Source: Achromobacter spanius (lineage in GTDB: Bacteria; Pseudomonadota; Gammaproteobacteria; Burkholderiales; Burkholderiaceae_B). Taken from it: a DNA stretch of 64,000 nt. Shown here piece by piece: positions 25,262 to 34,365 of this stretch (within the stretch, counting starts at the first letter, position 1; the number at the start of each line of letters is the position of its first letter). A program made the position numbers and the translations under genes. Under the pieces are notes generated by a model that saw only the letters and a list, made by a program, of their open reading frames with translations, had not been told where the DNA came from and ran no database searches. The stretch covers positions 6,448,001 through 6,512,000 of the forward strand of contig NZ_CP034689.1 of the NCBI RefSeq assembly GCF_003994415.1, read 5' to 3'.

Positions 25262-25909
25262 TTAACCGCCCGCTTTTGCCGCGGGCGTCATCGTGGCGGG
25301 GGCCATGGTGTTGGCCAGCCATTGCGCCAACTGGTCGGCCGCCTGGTCGGTGGCTTGCCGCAAGGCGGCCACGCCACCCGCGGCGTCCTGCGTGGGCGCG
25401 GGCGCCTGCACCAGGATGCGCGTTTGATCGACGACCGCGCGGCCATTGACCAAAACCGCTTGCAGCAAGATGCGCCCCTGGCTGGTCTGGCCGTCTTCAG
25501 AGAACACCTGTTCGAACTGCGACAGGGAAACCTGCAATTGCGGCGTCTGAAGATTGACGCGGTCAGCCAGAACGGGACCCTGACGCGACAGGCGGTCGGC
25601 AATACGCTGGCGCACCAGCTCGGACGGCGCCGACGCCCAGCGGTAGGTGGCATAGGCCTTGGGTGCGGCGCTGTCGCCCACCCGCCAGATCATGCCGGTA
25701 TCCGACAACGTCGGCGAGGCCTGGAAGCTCAGCGCAATGGGCGCGCGTGCTGGCAAGGCGGGGGCTGGCTGGGCGTCCAGCCCCAGGTCAAAGACGGACG
25801 GCGGTGCGGGCACGCGGCCAATGCCGCAACCGGCAAGCGCCAGGGTCAAAGACAGGATCAACGTTCGGGTCGCCATCGAAACGGCACTACGCATCTTCAG
25901 CTTCTTCAT
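25262..25909 (-). CDS. ABC-type transport auxiliary lipoprotein (PqiC-like)
   Basis: A 215-residue lipoprotein with the lipobox LALAGC near residue 28, placing it at the outer membrane or periplasm. It belongs to the ABC_trans_aux (DUF330, PqiC/YmbA-like) family: the PSVFDLGL start and the Asp/Tyr-poor beta-rich core fit. It is the last gene of the four-gene Mla-like operon and its ATG overlaps the MCE gene stop (ATGA). The likely role is an outer-membrane contact for the MCE tunnel. Confidence 0.85.
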   Translation of the reverse strand: MKKLKMRSAVSMATRTLILSLTLALAGCGIGRVPAPPSVFDLGLDAQPAPALPARAPIALSFQASPTLSDTGMIWRVGDSAAPKAYATYRWASAPSELVRQRIADRLSRQGPVLADRVNLQTPQLQVSLSQFEQVFSEDGQTSQGRILLQAVLVNGRAVVDQTRILVQAPAPTQDAAGGVAALRQATDQAADQLAQWLANTMAPATMTPAAKAGG

Positions 25910-26862
25910 TTGGACTGCCTCCCGAAACCGGCGAACCCGGCTTCGCCAGGCCCGGGCGCAATGGGCGCCGGGCCGAACAAGAACGATTGCGGCGTGCTGT
26001 CGACACGGCGCAGGGTCACGGCCGCCCCGCGCGCGGCCGCACTGACGTTGGTGGCCATATTGGTGACGGCAGGCAAGGTCTCGCCATCCAGCCGGGCGGC
26101 GGCCAGGGCAATATCGTTCAGGCTGCGCGTGGCCACCGACAAGGGGCCGTCGGGCGCATTCAGGCGTGCCACCGCCAGGCGAGCCTGCTGGGCCAGATCG
26201 GCAATTTCGCGCGCCGCGCGATCCGCCTGGCGCGAGGTATTGCCCAGCGAATCCAGCAGCGGGCCCAGCTTGGCCATGGTGGGCGCCAGGTCGCGGCTGG
26301 CTTGCCGCAATGATTGCGTGATGTCGGTGGCGTTCTGCAGGCTGGCCGTCAGCGCTTGCACGTTTTGTTCGCTAAGCACGCGGCGCAGTTGCTCGGTGGC
26401 TTCTTCCACATTGGAAATCAGCTTGCCGCCGCGCTGCTCGATGCGGTCAAGAAAGCCCGGGCGCAGCGGAATGGCGGCGGGATGTTCCGCCGTGGACGTC
26501 AGGCGCGTGAGCGACGAGCCGTCGTCGCGCAGCTCGACGTTGGCCATGCCCGTCACGCCCTGCACGCCCAGTTCGGCCCAGGTCGATTCGGTGATCGGCG
26601 TGTTCGGGGCCACGCCGATGCGGATGCGCACCTGCCCCGGCTTGTTGGGGTTCAGCGCCAGCGACTGCACCTTGCCCACCGGCACGCCCTGATAGCGCAC
26701 GGCCGATTGCGGGTTCAGGCCGCTGACGGCCGTGGCCGAGATGATTTCGTATGTTTGCAGCTGGGTCCGGTCCCGACCGATCCAGACGGCCACCAGCACG
26801 GCGGCGGCCAGCAGGACCAGCGTGAAGATGCCGGCCATGAGCGCATGACTACGGTTTTCCAT
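25906..26862 (-). CDS. MCE-domain (MlaD-family) substrate-binding protein
   Basis: A 318-residue protein anchored by one N-terminal transmembrane helix (LMAGIFTLVLLAAAVLVAVWI) with a single MCE domain at about residues 35-115 (GLNPQSAVRYQGVPVGKV). A long helical region (about 150-260) follows, as in proteins that form tunnels across the periplasm. It overlaps the ATPase gene by 14 bp and the lipoprotein gene by 4 bp. The family carries phospholipids between membranes. The start at 26862 is favoured over 26892, which lies within the ATPase gene. Confidence 0.92.
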   Translation of the reverse strand: MENRSHALMAGIFTLVLLAAAVLVAVWIGRDRTQLQTYEIISATAVSGLNPQSAVRYQGVPVGKVQSLALNPNKPGQVRIRIGVAPNTPITESTWAELGVQGVTGMANVELRDDGSSLTRLTSTAEHPAAIPLRPGFLDRIEQRGGKLISNVEEATEQLRRVLSEQNVQALTASLQNATDITQSLRQASRDLAPTMAKLGPLLDSLGNTSRQADRAAREIADLAQQARLAVARLNAPDGPLSVATRSLNDIALAAARLDGETLPAVTNMATNVSAAARGAAVTLRRVDSTPQSFLFGPAPIAPGPGEAGFAGFGRQSK

Positions 26863-27688
26863 GATGCAATCCCTTCGGCGCCAGGTCCCCAAGCGCGCGC
26901 AAGCCGCGTTCGCCCAGGAAGAACGTGTGAATGAAGGGGTGATCGACCTTCAGTACTTCCGGCACCGTGTCGCACACGATCACCCGCTTGTCCGCCAGCA
27001 CGGCCACACGGGTGGCCAACGCCAGCAGCGTGTCCAGATCGTGCGTCACCATGACGACGGTAAATCCCAACTGCCGATGCAGGCTGCGCACCAGATCCAC
27101 GAATTCGTCCGAACGCAGCGGGTCCAGGCCGGCCGTGGGTTCGTCCAGGAACAGCAATTCCGGGTCCAGCGACAACGCACGCGCCAGCGCCACGCGCTTG
27201 ACCATGCCGCCAGACAGGTCCGACGGCCGCTTGTCGGCATCATTGGCCGTCAACCCCACCATGGCCAGCCGGCACATGACGACGTCGCGCACCAGGTCTT
27301 CGGGCACCGTGCGCAGTTCGCGCAGCGGCAAGGCCACGTTGTCGAACACGGACAAGGCCGAGAACAGCGCCCCCGCCTGAAACAACATGCCCCATCGGTA
27401 CGACAGCCGTCGGCGCTCGCCGGGCGACAGGTCGAACAGCGAATGCCCCAGCACCTTCACGCTGCCGGCGGTGGGCTGGTCCAGGCCGATGATCTGGCGC
27501 AGCAACACCGTCTTGCCCGTGCCCGAGCCGCCCACCAGCACCAGGATTTCGCCCGGGAAGACGGTCAGGTCAAGGTTGTCGTGAACCACATGGTCGCCAA
27601 AGGCCGTGCGCAGGCCGCGCACCGTGATGACGGGTTCAACCGTGATGCTGTCATCGGTGAACAGGCGGTGTTGCAGGACGCTGTTCAT
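26849..27688 (-). CDS. ABC transporter ATP-binding protein (MlaF-like)
   Basis: ATPase of a lipid-transport ABC system, 279 residues. Walker A is GGSGTGKT, the signature is LSGGM(VKR)VALARAL and Walker B is LLFLDEPTAGLDP. The DLSGGMVKR signature form is typical of MlaF. It begins at an ATGA overlap with the permease stop and overlaps the MCE gene by 14 bp. Confidence 0.93.
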   Translation of the reverse strand: MNSVLQHRLFTDDSITVEPVITVRGLRTAFGDHVVHDNLDLTVFPGEILVLVGGSGTGKTVLLRQIIGLDQPTAGSVKVLGHSLFDLSPGERRRLSYRWGMLFQAGALFSALSVFDNVALPLRELRTVPEDLVRDVVMCRLAMVGLTANDADKRPSDLSGGMVKRVALARALSLDPELLFLDEPTAGLDPLRSDEFVDLVRSLHRQLGFTVVMVTHDLDTLLALATRVAVLADKRVIVCDTVPEVLKVDHPFIHTFFLGERGLRALGDLAPKGLHHGKP

Positions 27689-28818
27689 CAGATGCCCACC
27701 GAACTGAAAATAATGGCGTAAAGCGCATCCAGCAGAATCACGCCTGTAATCGACGTAACCACGGATGTGGTGGTACCGCGCCCCAGACTTTCCGTATTGG
27801 GCTGGATGCGCAGGCCGAAGTGGCAGGCGATCAACGCGATCAGAATGCCGAAGGTCACGCCCTTCAGGATGCCGATCCAGTAATTGGTCAATGAAATGGC
27901 GTCAGGCAGCGACGTCAAAAACCACTGCGCCGACACGCCCAACTGCACTTGCGCGGCCAGCATGCCGCCCAGGATCGCCATCGCACTCGTCCACAGGGTC
28001 AGCAGGGGCATGGTTACCGCCAACGCCAGCACGCGCGGCAGGATCAGCCTTTGGCCGTGCGAAATGCCCATGACGCGCATGGCGTCCAGTTCCTGGGTGA
28101 CCCGCATCACGCCGATCTGGGCGGTGATGGCCGAGCCCGACCGGCCCGCCACCAGAATGGCGGCCAGCACCGGCCCAAGCTCGCGCACGATGGACACGCC
28201 CAGCAGCCGCACGATGAAGCGGTCGGCGCCGATCATCTGCAACTGTTGCGCCGACAGATACGACAGCACCACGCCAATCAGGAACCCCACCAGCGCCGTG
28301 ATGCCCAGCGCCTGCGCGCCGGTTCGATACACCTGCGCCGAGATCTCGCGCCATGGGCCCAAACGCGGACGGCGCAGCATGCTGCCCAGGTCCAGCATCA
28401 ATTGGCCCAGCATGATGAGCAGCGCCCGGCCGTTTTCGGCGGCCTGGAAGATGGCGCCGCCGAGCGCGCGGACCCAAGTCCAGGATTCGGGCTTGGACGG
28501 CGCCGCCTGGACCCCGCCCTTGTTCATGGCCAGCGCGTTGAACACATCCTGCTGGCCGGCCGACCAGCGCACGCGCTCGGGCAGCTTTTCACCCCAGGCC
28601 TGCCAGATGAGCAAGGCGCCGATGGTGTCCAGCCGGCTGATGCCATGCAGGTCCCAACGCACGCCATCTTCGGCGGCACGAGCCATTGCCGTGCGCCGGC
28701 GTTCGACTTCGCCGGTCTGGGCCAGGGCCAGGACGCTCCAGTCGCCCGCCACATGGCAAACTTTCCCGTCCTGACGGAAAGGCGCGGCGGCGGACGCGGA
28801 TGAAGCGGAATGCGGCAT
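27688..28818 (-). CDS. MlaE-type permease fused to an N-terminal STAS-like domain
   Basis: A 376-residue inner-membrane protein. Residues 1 to about 100 look like a STAS domain (GDWSVLALAQTGEVERRR, GVRWDLHGISRLDTIGALLIW), equivalent to a fused MlaB; residues about 115-376 are a MlaE permease with RELGPVLAAILVAGRSGSA and GVMRVTQELDAMRVMG. It is the first gene of the operon. The fusion of MlaB and MlaE functions is known in other proteobacterial Mla-like systems. The ATG at 28818 is the first reasonable start; birA begins 95 bp away in the other direction. Confidence 0.92.
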   Translation of the reverse strand: MPHSASSASAAAPFRQDGKVCHVAGDWSVLALAQTGEVERRRTAMARAAEDGVRWDLHGISRLDTIGALLIWQAWGEKLPERVRWSAGQQDVFNALAMNKGGVQAAPSKPESWTWVRALGGAIFQAAENGRALLIMLGQLMLDLGSMLRRPRLGPWREISAQVYRTGAQALGITALVGFLIGVVLSYLSAQQLQMIGADRFIVRLLGVSIVRELGPVLAAILVAGRSGSAITAQIGVMRVTQELDAMRVMGISHGQRLILPRVLALAVTMPLLTLWTSAMAILGGMLAAQVQLGVSAQWFLTSLPDAISLTNYWIGILKGVTFGILIALIACHFGLRIQPNTESLGRGTTTSVVTSITGVILLDALYAIIFSSVGI

Positions 28819-28913
28819 GTAGGCGGGGCACCGATGCAAAATGTATCGCCAATGATAAACGCTTGAGGGCTGAATGGCCGCTAGGGCCGGCCGCGTGCCC
28901 TACAATCGCCGCC

Positions 28914-29765
28914 ATGCCCGATCACGTCCGCCCAATCGACCTGCCCGCGCCGGAAGCCCTGGCCCGGGAGCTAGGCTCGCGCCTGCCCGCATTCCAAGAC
29001 ATCGCCTGGACCGGCGACACCGGGTCAACCAACGCCGACCTGCTGGCGCGCGCGCGCTCGGGCGCCGGGGCTGGTAAACCCTGGCTGCTGGGCAGCCACC
29101 TGCAGAACGCCGGCCGTGGCCGAGCGGGGCGCCCGTGGCAAAACCAGTCTGGCGCCACCTTGATGTTTTCCTGCGCTTACGACGTCCATCTGCCTGCCGC
29201 GCAATTGCCCGCGCTGTCTCCCTTGGCCGGCGTGGCCGCCTGCGAGGCACTGCGCGCGGTAGCCGGCCCGCGTGCGCGCGGCCTGTGCATGAAGTGGCCG
29301 AACGATGTGCAGTGGCACGACGCCAAGCTGGCGGGCGTGCTGGTGGAAACCACCCGCAACCCGGGCGGCCGCGAAGCCGGCTACACCGTCGTCATCGGCA
29401 TGGGCGTCAATTTGACCGACGCGAGCGAACTGTCTCGCGCATTGGGCCGCGAGGTGGCCGACTGGACCCAGGTGCAGGCCGAAGCAGACCGCGTGGCCAC
29501 CGCCGCCGACCTGGTCTGCGCCAGCGCCACCGCCTGGCTGGAAGCCGTCCAGACCCTGGAACGCGAAGGTTTCGCCGCGTTCCGCCAGCGTTTCAACCAG
29601 GTCGACGCCTTGGCGGGCAGGCCGGTGAACGTGCTGGAGAAAGGCGATATCCTACTTAGCGGCACCGCCTGTGGCGTAGACGAACACGGGCGCCTGCTGG
29701 TGCAAACGCCCGAGGGCGCCACCCCGATCTCGATCGGTGAAATTTCGATTCGACGCCAAGCATGA
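28914..29765 (+). CDS. birA: Biotin--[acetyl-CoA-carboxylase] ligase BirA (class I)
   Basis: Attaches biotin to the carboxyl carrier protein. The 283-residue protein has the biotinyl-AMP loop GRGRAGRPW (residues 67-75), the catalytic KWPNDVQW segment and a C-terminal SH3-like domain. There is no N-terminal helix-turn-helix, so it is a monofunctional ligase and not a repressor of biotin genes. It overlaps the coaX start by 4 bp; the birA-coaX(baf) order is typical of Bordetella and relatives. Confidence 0.95.
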   Translation: MPDHVRPIDLPAPEALARELGSRLPAFQDIAWTGDTGSTNADLLARARSGAGAGKPWLLGSHLQNAGRGRAGRPWQNQSGATLMFSCAYDVHLPAAQLPALSPLAGVAACEALRAVAGPRARGLCMKWPNDVQWHDAKLAGVLVETTRNPGGREAGYTVVIGMGVNLTDASELSRALGREVADWTQVQAEADRVATAADLVCASATAWLEAVQTLEREGFAAFRQRFNQVDALAGRPVNVLEKGDILLSGTACGVDEHGRLLVQTPEGATPISIGEISIRRQA

Positions 29766-30568
29766 TTATTCTCATCGACTCCGGCAACAGCCGTCTCAAG
29801 GTGGGTTGGCTGGACGCCAGCAACCCCGACATGCCCCGCGAACCGGCGGCTGTCGCCTTCGACGGCCTGGACCTGGATGCGCTGGACGGCTGGCTGGCCG
29901 CGCTGCCGCGCCCCCCCCTGCGCGCGCTGGGCGTGAACGTGGCGGGCGACGCACGCGGCACGGCCATCGCCGCGATCCTGCAAAAGCACGGCTGCGCGGT
30001 GACCTGGTCGCCGTCGCAGGCGGCCACGCTGGGGCTGGTCAACAATTACCGGGTGCCGACGCAATTGGGCGCCGACCGCTGGGCCTCGCTGCTGGGCGTG
30101 CTGTCGCGCCTGCCGGGCGCGCATCCGCCTTTCGTGCTGGCCAGCTTCGGCACCGCCACCACCATCGACACCGTCGGCCCTGACAACGTTTTCGCGGGCG
30201 GCCTGATCCTGCCGGGTCCGGCCATGATGCGCAACGCGCTGGCCCATGGCACCGCCAACCTGCCCATCGCCAACGGCCAGGTCGTGGCCTACCCCGTTGA
30301 TACGCACGAAGCCATCGCCTCGGGCATCGCCGCGGCCCAAGCCGGCGCGGTGGTGCGCCAATGGCTGGCGGGCCGTCAGCGCTATGGCCAAACCCCGCAG
30401 ATCTACGCAGCTGGCGGCGGCTGGCCCGAAGTGCATCAAGAGATAGAACGCCTGCTGGCGGATGCCGGCGGCGCGTTCGGCGCGGCCCCCGTGCCGGTGT
30501 ACCTGGATCACCCCGTCCTGGATGGCCTGGCCGCGGTCGCGCGCGCCACCCTGGACACCCACGCCTGA
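29762..30568 (+). CDS. coaX: Type III pantothenate kinase CoaX (Baf)
   Basis: Phosphorylates pantothenate, first step of coenzyme A synthesis. The 268-residue protein has the family motifs DSGNSRLKVG near the N-terminus, QLGADRWASLLG and SFGTATTID. In Bordetella this gene is also called baf (Bvg accessory factor). It overlaps birA by 4 bp. A run of eight C at 29911-29918 lies in the reading frame (residues LPRPPLR), which could be prone to slippage. Confidence 0.95.
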   Translation: MIILIDSGNSRLKVGWLDASNPDMPREPAAVAFDGLDLDALDGWLAALPRPPLRALGVNVAGDARGTAIAAILQKHGCAVTWSPSQAATLGLVNNYRVPTQLGADRWASLLGVLSRLPGAHPPFVLASFGTATTIDTVGPDNVFAGGLILPGPAMMRNALAHGTANLPIANGQVVAYPVDTHEAIASGIAAAQAGAVVRQWLAGRQRYGQTPQIYAAGGGWPEVHQEIERLLADAGGAFGAAPVPVYLDHPVLDGLAAVARATLDTHA

Positions 30569-30583
30569 GCAAGGTCCGCCGAC

Positions 30584-30757
30584 ATGCGAGTGCTCTTCAT
30601 CCTGATAGTGCTGGCGAATTTATGGGTGCTGGCGCTGGGCCAGGGCTGGATCGGCGTGCGCCCGGAAGATGAGGGGCGGGAAACGCGAAAGTTCAGCCAG
30701 GAATTGAACGTGGATGCGGTAAAGCTGGTGGGGCGGGCGACGCAAACGTCGCGCTAA
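30584..30757 (+). CDS. Small membrane-anchored protein downstream of coaX
   Basis: A 57-residue frame starting with ATG 15 bp after coaX. It has one N-terminal hydrophobic helix (VLFILIVLANLWVLALGQG) and a charged C-terminus (RPEDEGRETRKFSQELN). The start is close to a GGTCCGCC region that is only a weak ribosome-binding site. The helix and operon position suggest a real product, perhaps related to the N-terminus of larger SPOR-type proteins often encoded after baf, but that relation is a guess. It ends 38 bp before the convergent waaA stop. Confidence 0.5.
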   Translation: MRVLFILIVLANLWVLALGQGWIGVRPEDEGRETRKFSQELNVDAVKLVGRATQTSR

Positions 30758-30795
30758 GCGTTTTATCGCCCTGGCGGCGTAATGCTGCTTGATGC

Positions 30796-32130
30796 TTACC
30801 CCAGCCAGGGCGCCAGCGCATCCATGGTCCGCCACGTTGCCCCCGCATGCAGCTCAAACCAGGCACGAGCGGCATGGCTCGCGTCTTGGCGCTGTGCGTC
30901 ATCCTTCAGCATGGCCAACGCCGCATCGACAGCCTGAGCAGGGTCAGCCTTGCGCATCACCGCTCCGGCTGCAATGGCATCTTCCGCCGCCTGCTGAAAA
31001 TTGAACGTGTGCGGTCCCACGATGACCGGCACACCCGCTGCACACGCCTCGATCAGGTTCTGACCGCCCAGCGGCGCAAAGCTGCCCGCCACAACGGCCA
31101 CGTCCGAGGCGGCGTAATAGAAGGCCATTTCACCCAGGCTATCGCCAAGCAGCACCCGGGTTTCTGGCGCCGGATCGCCGCCAGCGCTGCGCCGGACATA
31201 CGACACGCCCGCCTCGCTCAGCAGGCGCGCAGCGTCGTCAAAGCGTTGCGGGTGGCGCGGGATCAGCAGAAACAGCGGCGCGTCGATGGGGATGCCTGCG
31301 GCGTTGTTGGCGGAGCCACTGGCGGGATGGCTAGAACCCTTGCCGACACGCTTGATGGCGTCGATGAAAGGCGCGTCCTCGCCTTCGCGGGTGCTTGCGA
31401 TGGCGATGACCTGGCGGCCGATACGCGCGCGCCATTCCCGGCCGGCCTGGACCTGCGCCGCCGGCAGCACCAAGTCGAATTTCAGGTTGCCCGTCACGAT
31501 GGGTGCAGGAGCGCCCGCCTGCTCCAGTCGAGCGGCATCTTCAGCCGTCTGCGCCAGCACGAGATCCAGGCTGCCCAAGGCTTCGCGCATCACGCTGCCC
31601 ATCCGAGTCGCCTGGCGCAGCGACGATGCCGAGTACCGCGCGCTGACCAGCGCCATCGGCACCCCTGCTTGCCGCGCGGCCGCCAGCAGGTTGGGCCAGA
31701 TCTCGCGTTCAATCAGCAGGCCACAGCGAGGCCGGTAGCCGCGCATGAAGCGCCGGGTCGCCCCGGGAAAGTCATAAGGAAGCCAGGCTTGCCGCAACTG
31801 GCCCCGGGAAAGGGCATCGGCAAACAGCCGCTGGCCTTCGGCGCGGCCGGTCGCGGTCATGTGCGTCAACAGCACCGGCAGACCACGGTCCAGCAAGGCC
31901 TGCACCAACGGTTGCGCGGCACGGGTCTCGCCCAGGCTGACGGCGTGCATCCACACCGGCGCCGTCCAACTGAAATCGTGGGGGGCTACCGCCGGCCCAA
32001 TCGCATGGCCGAAACGCTCGCGGGAAAACACCTGCCATTGGCCGCCAGCGCGTTTGGCGCGCCGGGCCATCCACAACCAGAGCAGCGGAGCGAGCGCCCG
32101 CAGTGCCAGCGTGTAGACGCAGCGGTTCAT
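30796..32130 (-). CDS. waaA: 3-deoxy-D-manno-octulosonic acid (Kdo) transferase WaaA
   Basis: Adds Kdo to lipid IVA at the inner membrane. The 444-residue GT-B enzyme (GT30) has an N-terminal membrane segment (LAPLLWLWMA), the active-site HAVSLGETRAA motif with the conserved glutamate, and the C-terminal donor-site stretch GSFAPLGGQNLIEACAAGVPVIVGPHTFNF. It starts with ATG at 32130, 1 bp after the waaC stop. The window does not reveal whether it adds one or two Kdo; Bordetella enzymes add one. Confidence 0.95.
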   Translation of the reverse strand: MNRCVYTLALRALAPLLWLWMARRAKRAGGQWQVFSRERFGHAIGPAVAPHDFSWTAPVWMHAVSLGETRAAQPLVQALLDRGLPVLLTHMTATGRAEGQRLFADALSRGQLRQAWLPYDFPGATRRFMRGYRPRCGLLIEREIWPNLLAAARQAGVPMALVSARYSASSLRQATRMGSVMREALGSLDLVLAQTAEDAARLEQAGAPAPIVTGNLKFDLVLPAAQVQAGREWRARIGRQVIAIASTREGEDAPFIDAIKRVGKGSSHPASGSANNAAGIPIDAPLFLLIPRHPQRFDDAARLLSEAGVSYVRRSAGGDPAPETRVLLGDSLGEMAFYYAASDVAVVAGSFAPLGGQNLIEACAAGVPVIVGPHTFNFQQAAEDAIAAGAVMRKADPAQAVDAALAMLKDDAQRQDASHAARAWFELHAGATWRTMDALAPWLG

Positions 32131-32131
32131 G

Positions 32132-33181
32132 TCACTGCGCGGCCAGCGCCTGTTCAACCGAAGCCATCACCGCTTCGCGCGACGGCGAAGCGCCCCGGTC
32201 ACCCAGGCTGGCGGTGTAGTTGGACCCGACCAGCGGGGTGCGAACCGGTGTGGAGGCACGGTAAATGCCGATGGTCGGCCGGCCCAAGGCGGCGGACAGG
32301 TGCGTCAGGCCGCTGTCCAGACCGACCATCAGGCGCGAGCCGGCCAGCAGGCGCGCCACGTCCGTCAAGTCCATGCGGGGCATCACTTCCGCCCCGTCCA
32401 TGCCTGCCACCAGCAGGCTGGCGCGTTCAGCTTCCTGGTCGTTGCCCGCCAGCAACTTGAGCGCACAACCGGCATCGCGCAGGCGACGGAACACCGCGCG
32501 CCAATCGTCCTCGGGCCAAAGTTTGTCGTCGCGGCTGGCCGAGGGCATGATCACGGCATAGCCGCGGTCGGTATCCAGGTGATGCAGGCGCGGTAGTTCC
32601 TTGGCATCCAAGCCGGCGCTGGAGACTTCGTGAACCGGGTCGGCACCGCCCTCCCGGCCCTGCGCCGCCTGGCGCAAAAACGTCTGCAGGCCGAAATCGG
32701 GCAAGCCGCCGTGCTGGTAACCAAATGTCAACGCCGCGAGCTTGCGCTGGCGAATGACGGCCGGTTGCCAGAATTCCACCCGATGCCGTACGTCATAGAA
32801 CAGTGATGCGAGAGGCTCGCGCGCCGAACGCCAGTCCAGCCCGTGACGCACGCCGCGCGCCTGCCGCACCAGCCACGCGGACTTCAGCAGGGCCTGCATA
32901 TCCAGCACAATGTCGTACTGCTTGGACCGCAAGCGCTCGCGCAACGCCCTGCGTTCGGCTCTCACTTGCGCCGACCACCAAGCCTTGCGCCAGCGGCGGT
33001 GGGCCACCTTGATGACCTCATTGACCGCTGGATGCCACATGGGAATTTCGGCGAAAGCCTCTTCGGCGATCCAGTCGATTTCGGCGTCCGGCACATGGCG
33101 GGCGATGTCGGAAATGGCGGGCAGCATATGCACCAGATCGCCGAGTGACGACGTGCGGACAATGAGAATGCGAGTTGGCAT
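32132..33181 (-). CDS. waaC: Lipopolysaccharide heptosyltransferase I WaaC
   Basis: A GT9 heptosyltransferase of 349 residues that transfers the first L-glycero-D-manno-heptose to Kdo. It starts MPTRILIVRTSSLGDLVHMLP, the typical N-terminus, and has the ADP-heptose site PSASRDDKLWPEDDW and GLDSGLTHLSAALGRPTIGIY. It is read before waaA with 1 bp between them, so both are one operon. A 126-bp gap separates it from the divergent wlb locus. Confidence 0.94.
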   Translation of the reverse strand: MPTRILIVRTSSLGDLVHMLPAISDIARHVPDAEIDWIAEEAFAEIPMWHPAVNEVIKVAHRRWRKAWWSAQVRAERRALRERLRSKQYDIVLDMQALLKSAWLVRQARGVRHGLDWRSAREPLASLFYDVRHRVEFWQPAVIRQRKLAALTFGYQHGGLPDFGLQTFLRQAAQGREGGADPVHEVSSAGLDAKELPRLHHLDTDRGYAVIMPSASRDDKLWPEDDWRAVFRRLRDAGCALKLLAGNDQEAERASLLVAGMDGAEVMPRMDLTDVARLLAGSRLMVGLDSGLTHLSAALGRPTIGIYRASTPVRTPLVGSNYTASLGDRGASPSREAVMASVEQALAAQ

Positions 33182-33307
33182 CAAGTCTTAGTCTAGAGGT
33201 TTCCCAACGCAACCCCGGCAGGCGCCAGGGACGTTCACGGTATCATTCCCGACTGTGCCGGGGCGCACATTCGAAGAATCCCGGCAATTTACAACAAACT
33301 CATCACA
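33182..33307. promoter_or_regulatory. Divergent promoter region between waaC-waaA and the wlb-like locus
   Basis: A 126-bp gap between divergent LPS operons; it must hold promoters for both. The half next to wlbA is AT-richer (about 33280-33307, TTTACAACAAACTCATCACA). No conserved operator or clear -35/-10 pair was identified. Confidence 0.4.
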
Positions 33308-34360
33308 ATGAATCTTCCTCCGATTAGTGATCGAAAGATCCGTTTTGCCCTGGTCGGCTGCGGGCGCATCTCCAAGAATCACATTGCCGCCCTTGCCCAG
33401 CATTCCGACCGCGCAGAACTGGTTGAGGTCTGCGACACGAATCCTGAATCGTTGCGCAATGCAGTACAGGCGACAGGCGCCAGGGGCTTTGCCTCGCTGA
33501 CGGAACTGCTGCAGCAGGGCAATGCCGACGCGGTGGTGCTGGCCACCCCCTCCGGACTGCATCCATGGCAGGCGGTGGAAGCCGCGCAAGCCGGGCGCCA
33601 CGTGGTGAGCGAAAAACCCATGGCAACCCGCTGGGAAGACGGCAAGCGCATGGTCAAGGCATGCGATGAAGCCGGGGTGCGTTTGTTCATCGTCAAGCAG
33701 AATCGCCGCAACGCGACGCTGCAGTTGGTCAAGAAAGCGATCGATAGTGGCCGTTTCGGTCGCATTTTCATGGTGACGGTCAACGTATTCTGGACCCGCC
33801 CGCAAGAGTATTATGATGCGGCTCGCTGGCGCGGAAAATGGGAATGGGACGGCGGCGCCTTCATGAACCAAGCCAGCCATTATGTCGATCTGCTGGATTG
33901 GTTGATCGGTCCGGTGGAAAGTGTCTACGCCTATACCGCCACGCTTGCCCGCCGTATCGAGGCGGAAGATACTGGTGTCGCGGCAGTGCGCTGGCGCCAC
34001 GGCGCCATGGGCTCCATCAATGTCACCATGCTGACCTATCCGCAAAACCTGGAAGGTTCCATCACCATCCTGGGCGAAAAGGGCACGGTGCGCGTGGGCG
34101 GCGTGGCGGTCAATCGGATCGACGAGTGGAAATTCGCCGACGAGCAGGCCGACGACGCCAAGATCCGCGAAGCCAACTATGAAACCACTTCGGTCTACGG
34201 CTTCGGCCATCCTCTCTATTACGACAACGTCATCAAAACGTTGTGCGGAGAATGCGAGCCTGAGACCGACGGTCGCGAAGGTCTCCAGTCGCTGGCTCTA
34301 TTGACGGCCATCTACCGTTCAGCCCGCGACGGTATTCGTGTCCCCCTGCCACTGGACTGA
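33308..34360 (+). CDS. wlbA: WlbA-like UDP-GlcNAc(A) 3-dehydrogenase (Gfo/Idh/MocA family)
   Basis: An NAD-dependent oxidoreductase of 350 residues, first enzyme of a pathway from UDP-GlcNAcA to a 2,3-diacetamido uronic acid. The Rossmann motif is VGCGRISKNH, the catalytic lysine is K103 in SEKPMA and the conserved histidine lies in GGAFMNQASHYVDLLDWLIG. The following acetyltransferase and aminotransferase genes complete the typical wlbA-B-C set known from Bordetella and Pseudomonas (wbpB-D-E). It starts a rightward operon that runs to 44513. Confidence 0.9.
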   Translation: MNLPPISDRKIRFALVGCGRISKNHIAALAQHSDRAELVEVCDTNPESLRNAVQATGARGFASLTELLQQGNADAVVLATPSGLHPWQAVEAAQAGRHVVSEKPMATRWEDGKRMVKACDEAGVRLFIVKQNRRNATLQLVKKAIDSGRFGRIFMVTVNVFWTRPQEYYDAARWRGKWEWDGGAFMNQASHYVDLLDWLIGPVESVYAYTATLARRIEAEDTGVAAVRWRHGAMGSINVTMLTYPQNLEGSITILGEKGTVRVGGVAVNRIDEWKFADEQADDAKIREANYETTSVYGFGHPLYYDNVIKTLCGECEPETDGREGLQSLALLTAIYRSARDGIRVPLPLD

Positions 34361-34365
34361 ACTTC

